A stretch of 64,000 nt of DNA from a virus: positions 1-64,000 of IMG/VR virus record IMGVR_UViG_3300020052_000004. One strand, given 5' to 3'. Shown piece after piece: positions 18,300 to 27,096 of this stretch. A model generated the notes under the pieces. It did no database searches. It saw only the letters and a program-made list of their open reading frames with translations, and was not told the origin of the DNA. Both the position numbers and the translations under genes were made by a program. Each line of letters opens with the position of its first letter. The stretch's first letter is position 1.

Positions 18300-18863
18300 A
18301 TGGCACATTACGTAAACAACGCGGAAATGCTTGCGGCTATTAAAGAATATAAGCTAGCACTCAAGACGGCTAAAGAAAATGATACAACACATCCAAGGAT
18401 ACCTGAGTACCTTGGTAAGTGTGTACTTATGATTGCAACAAAACTATCGCATAAACCAAATTTTATTAACTATTCGTATCGTGATGATATGATTAGCGAT
18501 GGTATTGAAAACTGTGTTATGTGTATTGATAGTTTCAATCCTGAAAAATCTTCTAATCCATTTGCATATTTTACTCAGGTAATCTATTACGCATTTTTGC
18601 GTCGTATCCAAAAAGAAAAGAAGCAATCTTACATCAAAGGCAAGATGATTCAGGAAATGCCATTTGATTCTTTCGAGACTCAAGATCACGACGAAGGCGA
18701 ATTCATTAATAACTATTTGTCATTCGTTCAGACTCATTCCAATTTTGATGATTCTTTCATTCGTAAGAAGGAAAAGAAAAAACCAGTTACTAAAGATGAT
18801 CAGTCTTTAGTAAAATTTATTGATGATGGAGAACCTGTAAATGACGATAGCAGTAATAACTGA
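18300..18863 (+). CDS. 55: Late sigma factor gp55
   Basis: A 187-residue sigma-like protein (T4 gp55 is 185) that directs host RNA polymerase to TATAAATA late promoters with help from the gp45 clamp. The central segment SYRDDMISDGIENCVMCIDS with FNPEKSSNPFAYFTQV corresponds to sigma region 2. The C-terminus is charged and should carry the clamp-binding tail. Its presence explains the seven late boxes found in the window. It overlaps gp47 by 23 bases. Confidence 0.94.
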   Translation: MAHYVNNAEMLAAIKEYKLALKTAKENDTTHPRIPEYLGKCVLMIATKLSHKPNFINYSYRDDMISDGIENCVMCIDSFNPEKSSNPFAYFTQVIYYAFLRRIQKEKKQSYIKGKMIQEMPFDSFETQDHDEGEFINNYLSFVQTHSNFDDSFIRKKEKKKPVTKDDQSLVKFIDDGEPVNDDSSNN

Positions 18864-19890
18864 TCAACACTTTGGTGCGCGTGGTGATAGTGGACAGTGT
18901 CTAGATTACTATCAGAAATTCTATGATAATGTTTTCTTCCCTTCCATAGTGGAGAAGGGTGTATCATCTGTATACATCCTAGGTGATACATTCGATCGTC
19001 GCAAGTATGTCAACTTCAATACTCTTGCTCGCGCGAAGAAAATGTTTTTTGACAAGCTTCAAGAAATGGATATGCCTGTAGTGATGATTGCAGGTAATCA
19101 TGACACATACTTTAAAAACACCAATGAGGTCAATTCACCAGATCTTCTTTTGGTTGAATATTCAAATATCACGATTATTGATAGTCCTACCACGATTATT
19201 GATGGCGTATATGTGTGTATGCTTCCATGGATCTGCGCTGATAACTATCAAGCAAGCTTAGAGGAAATCAAGAATACCAAAGCAGAAATCTGTATGGGCC
19301 ACCTTGAAATCGCAGGCTTTACGATGTACCGTGGACATGAGTCTCAGGATGGACTAGATACTTCAATCTTCAACAAGTTTGATACAGTATTTTCAGGCCA
19401 CTACCATCACAAATCTTCTAAAGGCAATATCCACTATTTGGGCAACCCGTATGAGCTAACATGGCAAGACTACAATGATCCACGTGGGTTTCATATTTTT
19501 GATTTGCAGACTCGTGAGTTAGAATTCATTCAAAATCCTTACACCATGTTTGAGCGTTACGAGTACGATGATACACAAGAAGTCATTAATGATTTTTCAC
19601 GATTCACTGACAAGTATGTTAAAATCATTGTTGTAAACAAGACTGATCTATATAAATTCGATCTTTTCATCAATGGACTGTATCAAAGTAATCCTCAAGA
19701 TGTTAAAATTGTAGAGGACTTCTCAGAGTTTACCGATGGAGAAGTCGATGAAAATATCAATTTAGAAGATACATCATCTGTATTGATGGATTATATTGAA
19801 TCACTTGAGACTGATAGCGACAAAGAAAAGATTAAGAAATTTATGAAGTCTTTGTATATGGAAGCATTGAATACAACAGAACATGATTAA
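18841..19890 (+). CDS. 47: Recombination nuclease subunit gp47 (Mre11-like)
   Basis: A 349-residue calcineurin-like phosphoesterase that works with gp46 to resect DNA ends for recombination-dependent replication and host DNA breakdown. Metal-binding motifs are in order: TDQH (7-10), GDTFDRR (48-54), GNHD (85-88), MGHLE and SGHYHH. Length agrees with T4 gp47 (339). Ribosome site GGAG lies in the 3' end of gp55. The stop overlaps the gp46 ATG. Confidence 0.95.
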   Translation: MTIAVITDQHFGARGDSGQCLDYYQKFYDNVFFPSIVEKGVSSVYILGDTFDRRKYVNFNTLARAKKMFFDKLQEMDMPVVMIAGNHDTYFKNTNEVNSPDLLLVEYSNITIIDSPTTIIDGVYVCMLPWICADNYQASLEEIKNTKAEICMGHLEIAGFTMYRGHESQDGLDTSIFNKFDTVFSGHYHHKSSKGNIHYLGNPYELTWQDYNDPRGFHIFDLQTRELEFIQNPYTMFERYEYDDTQEVINDFSRFTDKYVKIIVVNKTDLYKFDLFINGLYQSNPQDVKIVEDFSEFTDGEVDENINLEDTSSVLMDYIESLETDSDKEKIKKFMKSLYMEALNTTEHD

Positions 19891-21595
19891 CTTTAAGCAA
19901 ATATCTTGGAAGAATTTTCTATCAACAGGAAATTCTGCAAATACAATCCAATTAAACCGTTCTGCATCTACACTCATTGTAGGTAAGAACGGTGAAGGTA
20001 AGTCTACTGTATTGGATGCAATCACCTTTGCATTATTCGGCAAGCCTTTCCGTAATATTAACAAACCTCAACTAGTCAACTCTATCAATGGAAAGAATTG
20101 TCTGGTAGAGGTAGAGTTCGATATTGGAAGTGTTTCGTACAAGGTTATTCGTGGTATTAAGCCTGGTATCTTCGAGGTTTATTGTAACGGCCAATTGATG
20201 AATCAGGATGCCGCTGCAAAAGACTATCAAGATGTATTAGAGCGACAGATTCTAAAGCTTAGTTACAAAACATTCACCCAAGTTGTTATCTTAGGTTCTG
20301 CATCGTTTGTCCCATTCATGCAATTGCCTGCGGCACAACGACGTAGTGTAATTGAAGATATTTTGGACATCAGTGTGTTCTCCACCATGAACACCATTCT
20401 TAAAGAAAAGATTGCGAATACTAAAGACGAAATCCAAGCAGTGGATAATCGTATTACTATTTCTAAGAACGCAGTCAATGTTCAAAAACGCATGATCGAT
20501 ACCTTAGTCTCTTCTAAGAAAGATCAAGTATCTCAGATCGAAAAACAAATCTCTGATAACATTGCCGATATTGCAAAGGCTGAAACACAGTTTAAAGATA
20601 TCGATAAGAAAATTAAAGCCATTTCCGTCGATATTGAAGATAACGATGATCTAGATACTTGGATTGCTGCCGCGATTCGTGCAAAATCATCGTTCTCTTC
20701 TACAATGGAACGCAATGAGAAAACTTTAAAATTCTTTGCAAAAAATGAAACATGCCCATCATGTTCTCAAGGAATTCCTCATACCCACAAGGAATCCATC
20801 GTCTCTACTTTATCGACCGATCAGGAAGAGCTTGAAGCTCAAATTGCAACTATCGAAGATGCACATTCTAAGTTGATCGAACGACAGAAGAAAACTAACA
20901 AGCTTAATAAAGAAATCACAGTATTAAATTCACAAGCTCATGCTTTGACTATGTCTATTAGTAATCTTGTAAAGCAGAACGAGAAGCTTAAGAAAGATAT
21001 CCAAGACACCCAAGATGATACTGTGAATATTGATGTTGAGAAAGCAAAGCTCAGGGAGATTGCCGAGGAAGCAATGACCCTAGTAAATCGTAAGAACGAA
21101 CTACTTGACGCTAAACAGATACAAGATGTTGCAACCCTTTTGCTCAAAGACACTGGCGTAAAGACTGCAATCATACGTGAATATCTGCCAGTCATGAACA
21201 AGTTGATTAACGGTTACCTGAGTGCAATGGACTTCTATGTTCACTTTGAACTGGACGAATCATTCAATGAGGTTATCAAGTCTAGGTATCGTGATGAGTT
21301 TACCTATGCTTCATTCTCGGAGGGTGAAAAGATGCGTATCGATCTTGCCATCTTGTTCACATGGCGTCAGATCGCAAAGATGAAAAATTCTGTCAATACC
21401 AACCTGTTACTCCTGGATGAAATCTTTGATTCATCACTCGATGTTGCAGGTACCGACTACTTCCTCACTATCATGAACGCTCTACAGGACAAAACCAACG
21501 TGTTCGTCATTAGTCACAAGGGAGATCAACTGTTCGATAAGTTTCATAGTGTAATACGTGTAGAGAAGAAAAACGACTTTTCTGTAATACTTTAG
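19883..21595 (+). CDS. 46: Recombination nuclease subunit gp46 (Rad50-like)
   Basis: A 570-residue SMC/Rad50-type ATPase, partner of gp47. Walker A GKNGEGKST (about residue 34), a coiled coil interrupted by a zinc-hook CPSC (about 291), a second coiled coil, the signature FSEGEKMRIDLA (about 478) and Walker B LLLLDEIFDSSLD (about 510) are all present. Length matches T4 gp46 (560). Its start overlaps the end of gp47. Confidence 0.96.
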   Translation: MINFKQISWKNFLSTGNSANTIQLNRSASTLIVGKNGEGKSTVLDAITFALFGKPFRNINKPQLVNSINGKNCLVEVEFDIGSVSYKVIRGIKPGIFEVYCNGQLMNQDAAAKDYQDVLERQILKLSYKTFTQVVILGSASFVPFMQLPAAQRRSVIEDILDISVFSTMNTILKEKIANTKDEIQAVDNRITISKNAVNVQKRMIDTLVSSKKDQVSQIEKQISDNIADIAKAETQFKDIDKKIKAISVDIEDNDDLDTWIAAAIRAKSSFSSTMERNEKTLKFFAKNETCPSCSQGIPHTHKESIVSTLSTDQEELEAQIATIEDAHSKLIERQKKTNKLNKEITVLNSQAHALTMSISNLVKQNEKLKKDIQDTQDDTVNIDVEKAKLREIAEEAMTLVNRKNELLDAKQIQDVATLLLKDTGVKTAIIREYLPVMNKLINGYLSAMDFYVHFELDESFNEVIKSRYRDEFTYASFSEGEKMRIDLAILFTWRQIAKMKNSVNTNLLLLDEIFDSSLDVAGTDYFLTIMNALQDKTNVFVISHKGDQLFDKFHSVIRVEKKNDFSVIL

Positions 21596-21613
21596 TACTA
21601 ATTTCTGGCCAAA

Positions 21614-21663
21614 AGTAATACTCTGGTTCTATATGTACAATAATTGGTATTTTATTGTACAAT
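21614..21663 (+). promoter_or_regulatory. Promoter module A (before the CobT-like gene)
   Basis: Member of a six-copy module. Upstream AGTAATACT, then -35-like TGTACA (21634-21639), 18 bases and TACAAT (21658-21663). It is the least exact copy. The gene starts at 21685 behind a GGAG site. Confidence 0.6.
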
Positions 21664-21684
21664 ACACCTATACCGGAGATTATT

Positions 21685-23736
21685 ATGGAATCAAATGACA
21701 TCCTGGCTAAACTACTAGCCAACGAGAACATCAATGTTGTACGTGGACAGGTAACCACGGCAAGTTTTAACATTGGCACACGCACTCTAGTTCTTCCGCA
21801 ATGGAAAAACCTGGAGGCAGTGACTGAAGAGATGCTAATCTTGCATGAAGTCGGTCATGCTCTATTCACTACCGACGAGTATGCAGAATCTCAAAAAGAC
21901 CACCCTCGTTCATTTGGCCACTATTTGAACGTTGTAGAAGACGCACGAATTGAGCGTAAAATGAAAGACCGGTATCCCGGTGCCCGCAAAACCTTTATTG
22001 GTGGTTATGCGGACTTGGCAGCACGCGACTTCTTTGAAATTGCCGGCCGCGATTTAACTGCATATAATTTTATTGATCGAATTAATCTGTATTTTAAACT
22101 TGGCGCAAAATGTGGCGTTAAATTTTCAAAATCTGAAATTAATTTCATATATGATATTGAGAAAACGGATAGTATTAAAGATGCAATTGAATTAACTGAA
22201 CGCCTTTATGCATTCTGCAAGCAAAATGCAGAGGAAGAAATTGAAACGTCTAAAATTACACAGAATCTGGATGATGAAGATGATTCAGATGAAGACGATT
22301 TAGATGATCAATTAGAAGGCAATTACGACTATTCAGATGAAGAAGGCGAAGAAGAGGAATCTGAATCAGATATTAACTCTGGCGAAAATGATATCGAAAA
22401 GAAATTGCAATCTGAAACGATGCAATCATTAGATTCTAAATTGCAAGATAGTGCAGATGTTGATACAGAATTCAATTATTATGAACCTGCATTTCATCAA
22501 AACGATTTAGATGATGAGCTTATTGTTGAATATAAAACCGTATTACGTGAATTAACAGATTCAATAAGCGAAGATTCATTTCAATTTTATTCCAATAAAG
22601 CATCTCAATTGCGTCGTGATAATGCTTCTATCATTAATAATATGGTAAAAGAATTTGAAATGCGTAAGTCAGCTTCTAATTGGAAGCGTGCTCGCACAGC
22701 AAAAACAGGTCAAATTGATACAAAGAAGCTTTATGGTTATCAAATTAAAGACGAATTGTTTAAGCAATTAACTGTAATTAAAGATGGCAAAAAACACGGA
22801 ATGCTTTTCTTGCTGGATTGGTCTGGTTCAATGGGCGACTATATGAACGAAACTATTGGCCAGCTAATTAATCTTGCAATGTTTGCTCGCCGAATTAATA
22901 TTCCATTTCAAGTATTTGCATTTACTTCTGCATATCGGAGTACTTATTCGCACCTCGATAAGCCTGAATATGACGAATCCAAAAATATTAAAGGCTTAGG
23001 CAATGCTTATAATGTGTCATTATTAGAATTGTTTAGTGATCGTATGAACGAATCAGAATTTAATAAAATGGTCACATTTTTAATTTCACGCCCCTATTAT
23101 TACTCACGTAATTATGGTTTAGGTGGCACTCCTTTAAATGAAGCATTGTTGTATTTGACTGATTATATTGGAAAATTTATCCAACAACGATCTGTAGAAA
23201 AAATGGTATTAATTACATTAACAGATGGAGAAGGTGGCAGAATTGTTGGAGAACGCAGATTAGATGTGCGTCAATATAATGTTGAATCTAATAAGCATAT
23301 TAATGTGCGTAATTTTATAAAAGATCCTATTACAGGAAAACAATATACTATTACTGATGATAGTAATACACAAACTCGCGTATTATTAACAATTATTAAA
23401 GATCGATATAATGTTTCAAATATCGGATTTAATTTAGTCTCTAATCGTCGTCACGAATTATTTCGTTTGTCATACTATATTTTAAATAAGGATATTGATT
23501 TACATAAAATGCAATTAGATTTGCGAGCAAATAGATTTGTCGAAGTTTCAAACGGTGCATATGATCATTATTATGTAATTGATATTAAAGGATTGCGTGT
23601 AGAAAATAATATAGATCTGTCTGCAGTTAATAGTGATATGTCGGCAGCAAAAGCTTCTAGGGTATTTGCAAAGGCAATTGGAACCAATAAAACATCTCGA
23701 GTGGTGCTCAATCAGTTTGTCTCAGAAGTAGCATAA
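21685..23736 (+). CDS. CobT-like metallopeptidase/von Willebrand A protein
   Basis: A 683-residue protein. A zinc-peptidase motif HEVGH (54-58) with NVVEDARIE downstream lies near the N-terminus. A very acidic linker follows at about 195-235. A C-terminal vWA domain carries the MIDAS motif DWSGSM (about 378) and a later TDGEGG. This arrangement (acidic linker plus vWA) recalls CobT, the metal-chelatase partner of the AAA+ protein CobS, and such an ATPase lies just downstream. It may be a MoxR/vWA-type remodelling pair rather than a true cobalt chelatase. ATG 21685 is chosen for its GGAG site. From about 22050 on the codons are visibly more A/T-ending than in the first 120 codons. Confidence 0.7.
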   Translation: MESNDILAKLLANENINVVRGQVTTASFNIGTRTLVLPQWKNLEAVTEEMLILHEVGHALFTTDEYAESQKDHPRSFGHYLNVVEDARIERKMKDRYPGARKTFIGGYADLAARDFFEIAGRDLTAYNFIDRINLYFKLGAKCGVKFSKSEINFIYDIEKTDSIKDAIELTERLYAFCKQNAEEEIETSKITQNLDDEDDSDEDDLDDQLEGNYDYSDEEGEEEESESDINSGENDIEKKLQSETMQSLDSKLQDSADVDTEFNYYEPAFHQNDLDDELIVEYKTVLRELTDSISEDSFQFYSNKASQLRRDNASIINNMVKEFEMRKSASNWKRARTAKTGQIDTKKLYGYQIKDELFKQLTVIKDGKKHGMLFLLDWSGSMGDYMNETIGQLINLAMFARRINIPFQVFAFTSAYRSTYSHLDKPEYDESKNIKGLGNAYNVSLLELFSDRMNESEFNKMVTFLISRPYYYSRNYGLGGTPLNEALLYLTDYIGKFIQQRSVEKMVLITLTDGEGGRIVGERRLDVRQYNVESNKHINVRNFIKDPITGKQYTITDDSNTQTRVLLTIIKDRYNVSNIGFNLVSNRRHELFRLSYYILNKDIDLHKMQLDLRANRFVEVSNGAYDHYYVIDIKGLRVENNIDLSAVNSDMSAAKASRVFAKAIGTNKTSRVVLNQFVSEVA

Positions 23737-23738
23737 AA

Positions 23739-23785
23739 AGTAATACTTTTGACATATGTTCAATAATTGGATGTTTTGGTATAAT
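23739..23785 (+). promoter_or_regulatory. Promoter module B
   Basis: AGTAATACTTTT, then TGTTCA (23757-23762), 17 bases and extended -10 TGG-TATAAT (23780-23785). Followed by the leader AACCATAGACgaACAACGGAGA, shared with module C. Confidence 0.7.
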
Positions 23786-23813
23786 AAACCATAGACGAAC
23801 AACGGAGAACGTT

Positions 23814-23978
23814 ATGAAACTAAAAGAAGCCTTCATGGAATACCTGGAAAATGCCGTAGAAGCAATTGCTTCTGGCGAGGTAGACTCAGACGAGGTTGTA
23901 CAGGAACTGGTAGACTTGGGGATGCATATCTCCGTTGCCCGGGACATGGTTTATACAGCAATTGAAAGTAGTACCTAA
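23814..23978 (+). CDS. 54-residue helical protein of unknown function
   Basis: A small acidic protein beginning MKLKEAFMEYLENAVEAI and ending YTAIESST. It has its own promoter (module B) and a good CGGAG site, which argues it is real. It looks all-helical. It sits between the CobT-like and CobS-like genes, so a link to that pair is possible but unproven. Confidence 0.6.
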   Translation: MKLKEAFMEYLENAVEAIASGEVDSDEVVQELVDLGMHISVARDMVYTAIESST

Positions 23979-23990
23979 GTATTATAAAAT

Positions 23991-24044
23991 AGTATACTTT
24001 TTTGGTGTACTACTATGTACAAAAAATAGAAGATTTGGTATAAT
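23991..24044 (+). promoter_or_regulatory. Promoter module C
   Basis: AGTATACTTT, then TGTACA (24016-24021), 17 bases, TGG-TATAAT (24039-24044). Its leader AACCATAGACagACAACGGAGA is nearly identical to that of module B. Drives the mini-membrane gene and probably the CobS-like gene. Confidence 0.7.
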
Positions 24045-24072
24045 AAACCATAGACAGACAACGGAGAATATT

Positions 24073-24168
24073 ATGAAATTTATGACTGATCTTACACAAG
24101 CTACTTTGGTTGCCATCTTGATCGGTGCTCCATTTGCCTTCTATTTTGCCTTTATGATGCAACCTTAA
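24073..24168 (+). CDS. 31-residue single-pass membrane peptide
   Basis: MKFMTDLTQATLVAILIG... followed by a hydrophobic stretch (about residues 10-28) and ending MMQP. One membrane segment covers most of it. It is preceded by promoter module C and an ACGGAGA site and followed after 15 bases by the CobS-like gene. Function unknown; it could also act as a translated leader. Confidence 0.5.
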   Translation: MKFMTDLTQATLVAILIGAPFAFYFAFMMQP

Positions 24169-24183
24169 ACTGAGGATTATATT

Positions 24184-25353
24184 ATGAAACGTGTGACTGA
24201 CGAATTCAAGCAAGAATTCATTTCGGGCCTAAATGCAATGTTCCCTGACGTGGTTACATCAGGGCTCGTATCTAACGCTCAGATTACTGAGTATATGAAA
24301 AAGACTAAAGATAAAAAGTGGCCGACGTGGCTCACTCGTCCCGACGCTCGCGCAAGTCGTGGCGTGTATTTTATTACTGCGCAAAAGAAATCAAATGTTG
24401 TGCCTATGAATGTTCCAAAACCCGTGGCAGTAGTGCAATCTACTGACACTAAGCCGCTAGTTCCTGTAAAGGATCCAGCATTCGTACCTTTCGGTATTTA
24501 CAAAGATGTTGAAACTATCGTCAAGTCTCGACAGTTTTATCCTGTGTATATCTATGGACCTACTGGTAACGGTAAGTCTACTGCAGTAGAACAGGCTTGC
24601 GCAAAGCTCAAGACTCCGATGATTCGTGTTAACTTAAACATGATGACAGACGAAGATCAATTGATCGGCACTAAGACTCTTGTAGATGGTAACATCGAAA
24701 TTGTCGAAGGTCCAGTATTGATTGCGATGCGCGCAGGTATTCCGCTATTGCTCGATGAACTTGATGCGGGTTCTGCAAATACTTTGCTGTGTTTGCAGCC
24801 AATCCTTGAAGGTAAACCGTACTTTTTCAAGTTGAAGAATGAATTGATTATTCCTGCAGAAGGTTTCAACGTCTTTGCTACTGGTAATACCAAAGGCAAA
24901 GGTTCAGATGATGGCCGTTATATCGGTACAAACATTCTCAACGAAGCTTTCTTGGAACGCTTTGCGATTACTCTAACTCAAGATTATCCTTCAACTGGTG
25001 TTGAACGGAAAATCGTAGAAAATATCATGGGTCAATATGACTGTTACGATGAAGACTTTGCAACATCCCTTGTAAAATGGGCTGATGCAATCCGTCGAAC
25101 CTTCAATGATGGAGGTATCGATGAAAGTGTTACAACTCGCCGACTGATTCACATTGTACGCGCCTTTAGTATCTTTAAAAACAAGACTAAGGCAATTGAG
25201 TTGTGTACCAATCGATTTGATGAAGTAACACGACAGGCTTTCATTAACCTCTTTGAAAAGGTGAGTACTGATCCGGATTCTGATCTACTTGCTTCTAATG
25301 AAAGCGCAACTGTTATTATTAATGATGGAATTGATGATGGAGATACACTATGA
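24184..25353 (+). CDS. CobS/MoxR-like AAA+ ATPase
   Basis: A 389-residue AAA+ protein. Residues about 1-60 form an N-terminal helical region (TWLTRPDARASRG), followed by a linker. The ATPase has Walker A GPTGNGKST (about 124-132), Walker B LLLDELDAG (about 187-195), FATGNT as sensor 1 and FLERFAITL. This resembles cobalt chelatase subunit CobS and MoxR ATPases; CobS-like genes are known from marine T4-like phages. With the CobT-like gene upstream it probably forms an ATP-driven metal-insertion or protein-remodelling complex. The target is unknown. Confidence 0.75.
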   Translation: MKRVTDEFKQEFISGLNAMFPDVVTSGLVSNAQITEYMKKTKDKKWPTWLTRPDARASRGVYFITAQKKSNVVPMNVPKPVAVVQSTDTKPLVPVKDPAFVPFGIYKDVETIVKSRQFYPVYIYGPTGNGKSTAVEQACAKLKTPMIRVNLNMMTDEDQLIGTKTLVDGNIEIVEGPVLIAMRAGIPLLLDELDAGSANTLLCLQPILEGKPYFFKLKNELIIPAEGFNVFATGNTKGKGSDDGRYIGTNILNEAFLERFAITLTQDYPSTGVERKIVENIMGQYDCYDEDFATSLVKWADAIRRTFNDGGIDESVTTRRLIHIVRAFSIFKNKTKAIELCTNRFDEVTRQAFINLFEKVSTDPDSDLLASNESATVIINDGIDDGDTL

Positions 25354-25697
25354 AATATAAAGACATGACATTCACCTACTCTACACTGACACGTATCCAA
25401 CGTAAAGCTGTAGATGCATTTATTGCCCTAGATCCTTCTTTAGCAACTGCTAATAGTATTTCGCGCCAACGTTTGGAGGAATTGTTTCTACAAGCTCGTA
25501 AAACTGATCCTAAGCTTGGTTATCCTGCATTCGTGACCCGATGTGAACGAGTCGCCCGCGGAGTCTATCAATGGCCGAGTCCAGGTGCAGTTGTGAATCT
25601 TTCTGCGATTAAATCTCCTGAGGTTGCTAAGACGGTAGAACAGACTGAATTTGAAGAAACGTTTGCCAAAGAAATGGCAGATTGTGGTATAATTTAA
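25350..25697 (+). CDS. Unknown 115-residue protein
   Basis: Overlaps the CobS-like gene by four bases (ATGA), so it is made together with it. It contains FTYSTLTRIQRKAVDAFIALDPSLA and a later YPAFVTRCERVARGVYQWPSPG, which could be a small helical nucleic-acid- or protein-binding domain. I do not recognise a family. The last codons carry an extended -10 box. Confidence 0.5.
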   Translation: MKYKDMTFTYSTLTRIQRKAVDAFIALDPSLATANSISRQRLEELFLQARKTDPKLGYPAFVTRCERVARGVYQWPSPGAVVNLSAIKSPEVAKTVEQTEFEETFAKEMADCGII

Positions 25698-25753
25698 ACA
25701 TGGATTTCTTGCTGGGTGGTTTTGACCATCGGCCACTCAGCTTTTTTTATTAG
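25685..25753 (+). promoter_or_regulatory. Promoter, 17-codon leader ORF and terminator (attenuator-like)
   Basis: TGGTATAAT at 25685-25693 is an extended -10 box. A 17-codon ORF (25700-25753, starting MDFLLGGFDHRP) follows and runs through a terminator stem GCTGGGTGG/CCACTCAGC (25711-25719/25733-25741) with seven T. A transcript from this promoter would stop after about 45 bases unless the hairpin is overridden. The hairpin also terminates the CobS-like operon. Confidence 0.45.
25711..25748 (+). terminator. Rho-independent terminator
   Basis: Nine-pair stem with one G-T pair and a 13-base loop, followed by TTTTTTT. Confidence 0.8.
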
Positions 25754-25777
25754 ATGGTATTTTAAAATGGAGTTTTT

Positions 25778-26023
25778 ATGACTAAAATTGAACGCTTGAA
25801 TGCTTACTTGTCAACCGGTGCCACTGTTACTGCTAAACAGATTGGTAGCATGTTCGGTATCGCAAATCCTACTGCCGCAGTTCATGCCTTGCGCAGTCAA
25901 GGTGTTTGTGTTTATGGCAACAAAGTTACACTACATGATGGTACTCCCTCCACAAAATACCGTGTTGGTGCTCCAAGCAAGAAAATGATCCAAGCTGCAC
26001 ACTCAGTTGGCGCATTCAACTAA
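25778..26023 (+). CDS. Small winged helix-turn-helix protein
   Basis: An 81-residue protein: KIERLNAYLSTGATVTAKQIGSMFGIANPTAAVHALRSQG looks like a helix-turn-helix with the recognition helix at NPTAAVHALRSQG, followed by a wing (VCVYGNKVTLHDG). It is probably a transcription regulator. It sits alone between a terminator and the promoter hairpin at 26039, so it could control either. Ribosome site GGAG. Confidence 0.65.
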   Translation: MTKIERLNAYLSTGATVTAKQIGSMFGIANPTAAVHALRSQGVCVYGNKVTLHDGTPSTKYRVGAPSKKMIQAAHSVGAFN

Positions 26024-26038
26024 GCTTAGTGTATTTTA

Positions 26039-26078
26039 AATATAGGCTGATGTATAATATCATATGTCAGCCTATATT
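26039..26078 (+). promoter_or_regulatory. -10 box inside a perfect inverted repeat
   Basis: AATATAGGCTGA (26039-26050) and TCAGCCTATATT (26067-26078) form a perfect 12-bp repeat; TATAAT (26053-26058) lies in the loop. TTAGTTTG follows. It can act as operator, or as weak terminator for upstream RNA while starting a new one. Same layout as at 30424-30478. Confidence 0.6.
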
Positions 26079-26097
26079 AGTTTGGAGAAGTTATATA

Positions 26098-26427
26098 ATG
26101 AAAAAAAGAATTTTGACGAAGAGCAATGATGTTCCAACAGGTATGAAGTTCGATAACGATAAACTTCGTTACGATCTGATTCCTCCTCTTGCTCAAGCTG
26201 AAATGGTGAAAGTGCTCACATTTGGAGCAGCAAAATATAAACCAAACAATTGGCAACATGTAGATGAAGCACTAGATCGTTATTTTGCAGCATTCGAACG
26301 ACACGTGTGGGCGTGGAAGATGGGTGAAACCACTGATCCTGAATCTGGTATCCATCACTTGGCGCATGCCGCATGTTGTTTAGCTTTCCTATACGAGCAT
26401 GACGTCAAATATTCTAAAAAGGATTAA
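26098..26427 (+). CDS. dATP/dGTP diphosphohydrolase-like protein
   Basis: A 109-residue protein with the signature of a phage family annotated as dATP/dGTP diphosphohydrolase (DUF5664): GMKFDNDKLRYDLIPPLA, FGAAKYKPNNWQ, RYFAAFERHVWAWKMGE and SGIHHLAHAACCLAFL. Such enzymes cleave purine dNTPs to dNMP and pyrophosphate; some relatives serve phages with modified purines. Here a role in shaping the nucleotide pool is inferred. ATG 26098 is set by TTGGAG; the longer reading from 26029 would run through the promoter. Confidence 0.65.
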   Translation: MKKRILTKSNDVPTGMKFDNDKLRYDLIPPLAQAEMVKVLTFGAAKYKPNNWQHVDEALDRYFAAFERHVWAWKMGETTDPESGIHHLAHAACCLAFLYEHDVKYSKKD

Positions 26428-26429
26428 TT

Positions 26430-27089
26430 ATGAAATTAAGTAAAGACACACTAACACTAATCAAAAACTTTGCTTCTATCAACGGATCATTGATGCTGAA
26501 AGAAGGCAATAAGCTTTCTACTATCTCAGAAGCAAAAAACGTCATGGCTAATGGTAGTATTACCGAAACATTCCCACAAGACTTTGGCATCTATGATGTC
26601 AATGAATTCTTGGGCGTTATTAGTTTGTTTGATGATACACATCTTGATTTTAAAGACAAGTATGTAACCATTAGTGACGGTGGCACGTCAAAGATTAAAT
26701 ACTTTGCGGCAGGTGAAGGCGTTGTGCGTTCTGCTCCAGCTCAAATCAAGTTTCCAGAGGCCGATGTTTCATTCGATCTTTCGCAAGAACAGATTGCAAT
26801 GATTCTTCGTACTGCATCAGTACTTAAAGCTAGTGATGTTGCAATCAAGGGTGAAGATGGTGAGTTGAAAGTTCAAGTTAGCGATAAGAAGAATGATACA
26901 TCTAATGCTTATGAAGTTACAATCGGTTCTACTGATAAAGAGTTTACCGCAAACTTGAAAGTAGAGAACCTTAAAATGCTAACAGGAAATTACACCGTTG
27001 AGGTTTCTTCTAAGAAGATTTCCAAGTTCACTAATAAAGATATTGATCTCACATATTTTGTTGCTATTGAAGCCGACAGTAAATTCTAA
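26430..27089 (+). CDS. 45: Sliding clamp gp45
   Basis: A 219-residue processivity clamp (T4: 228) that tethers the polymerase and also activates late transcription through gp55. Family features: MKLSKDTLTLIKNFASINGSL at the start, FGIYDVNEFLGVISLF, and VEVSSKKISKFTN near the end. It begins two bases after the preceding gene. Its loader genes follow. Confidence 0.95.
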   Translation: MKLSKDTLTLIKNFASINGSLMLKEGNKLSTISEAKNVMANGSITETFPQDFGIYDVNEFLGVISLFDDTHLDFKDKYVTISDGGTSKIKYFAAGEGVVRSAPAQIKFPEADVSFDLSQEQIAMILRTASVLKASDVAIKGEDGELKVQVSDKKNDTSNAYEVTIGSTDKEFTANLKVENLKMLTGNYTVEVSSKKISKFTNKDIDLTYFVAIEADSKF

Positions 27090-27096
27090 TTTATTG

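Noticed and set aside
21685-25353. A complete cobalamin synthesis pathway
   Set aside because: Only CobT/CobS-like genes are present and CobN is absent; a general AAA+/vWA function is as likely.
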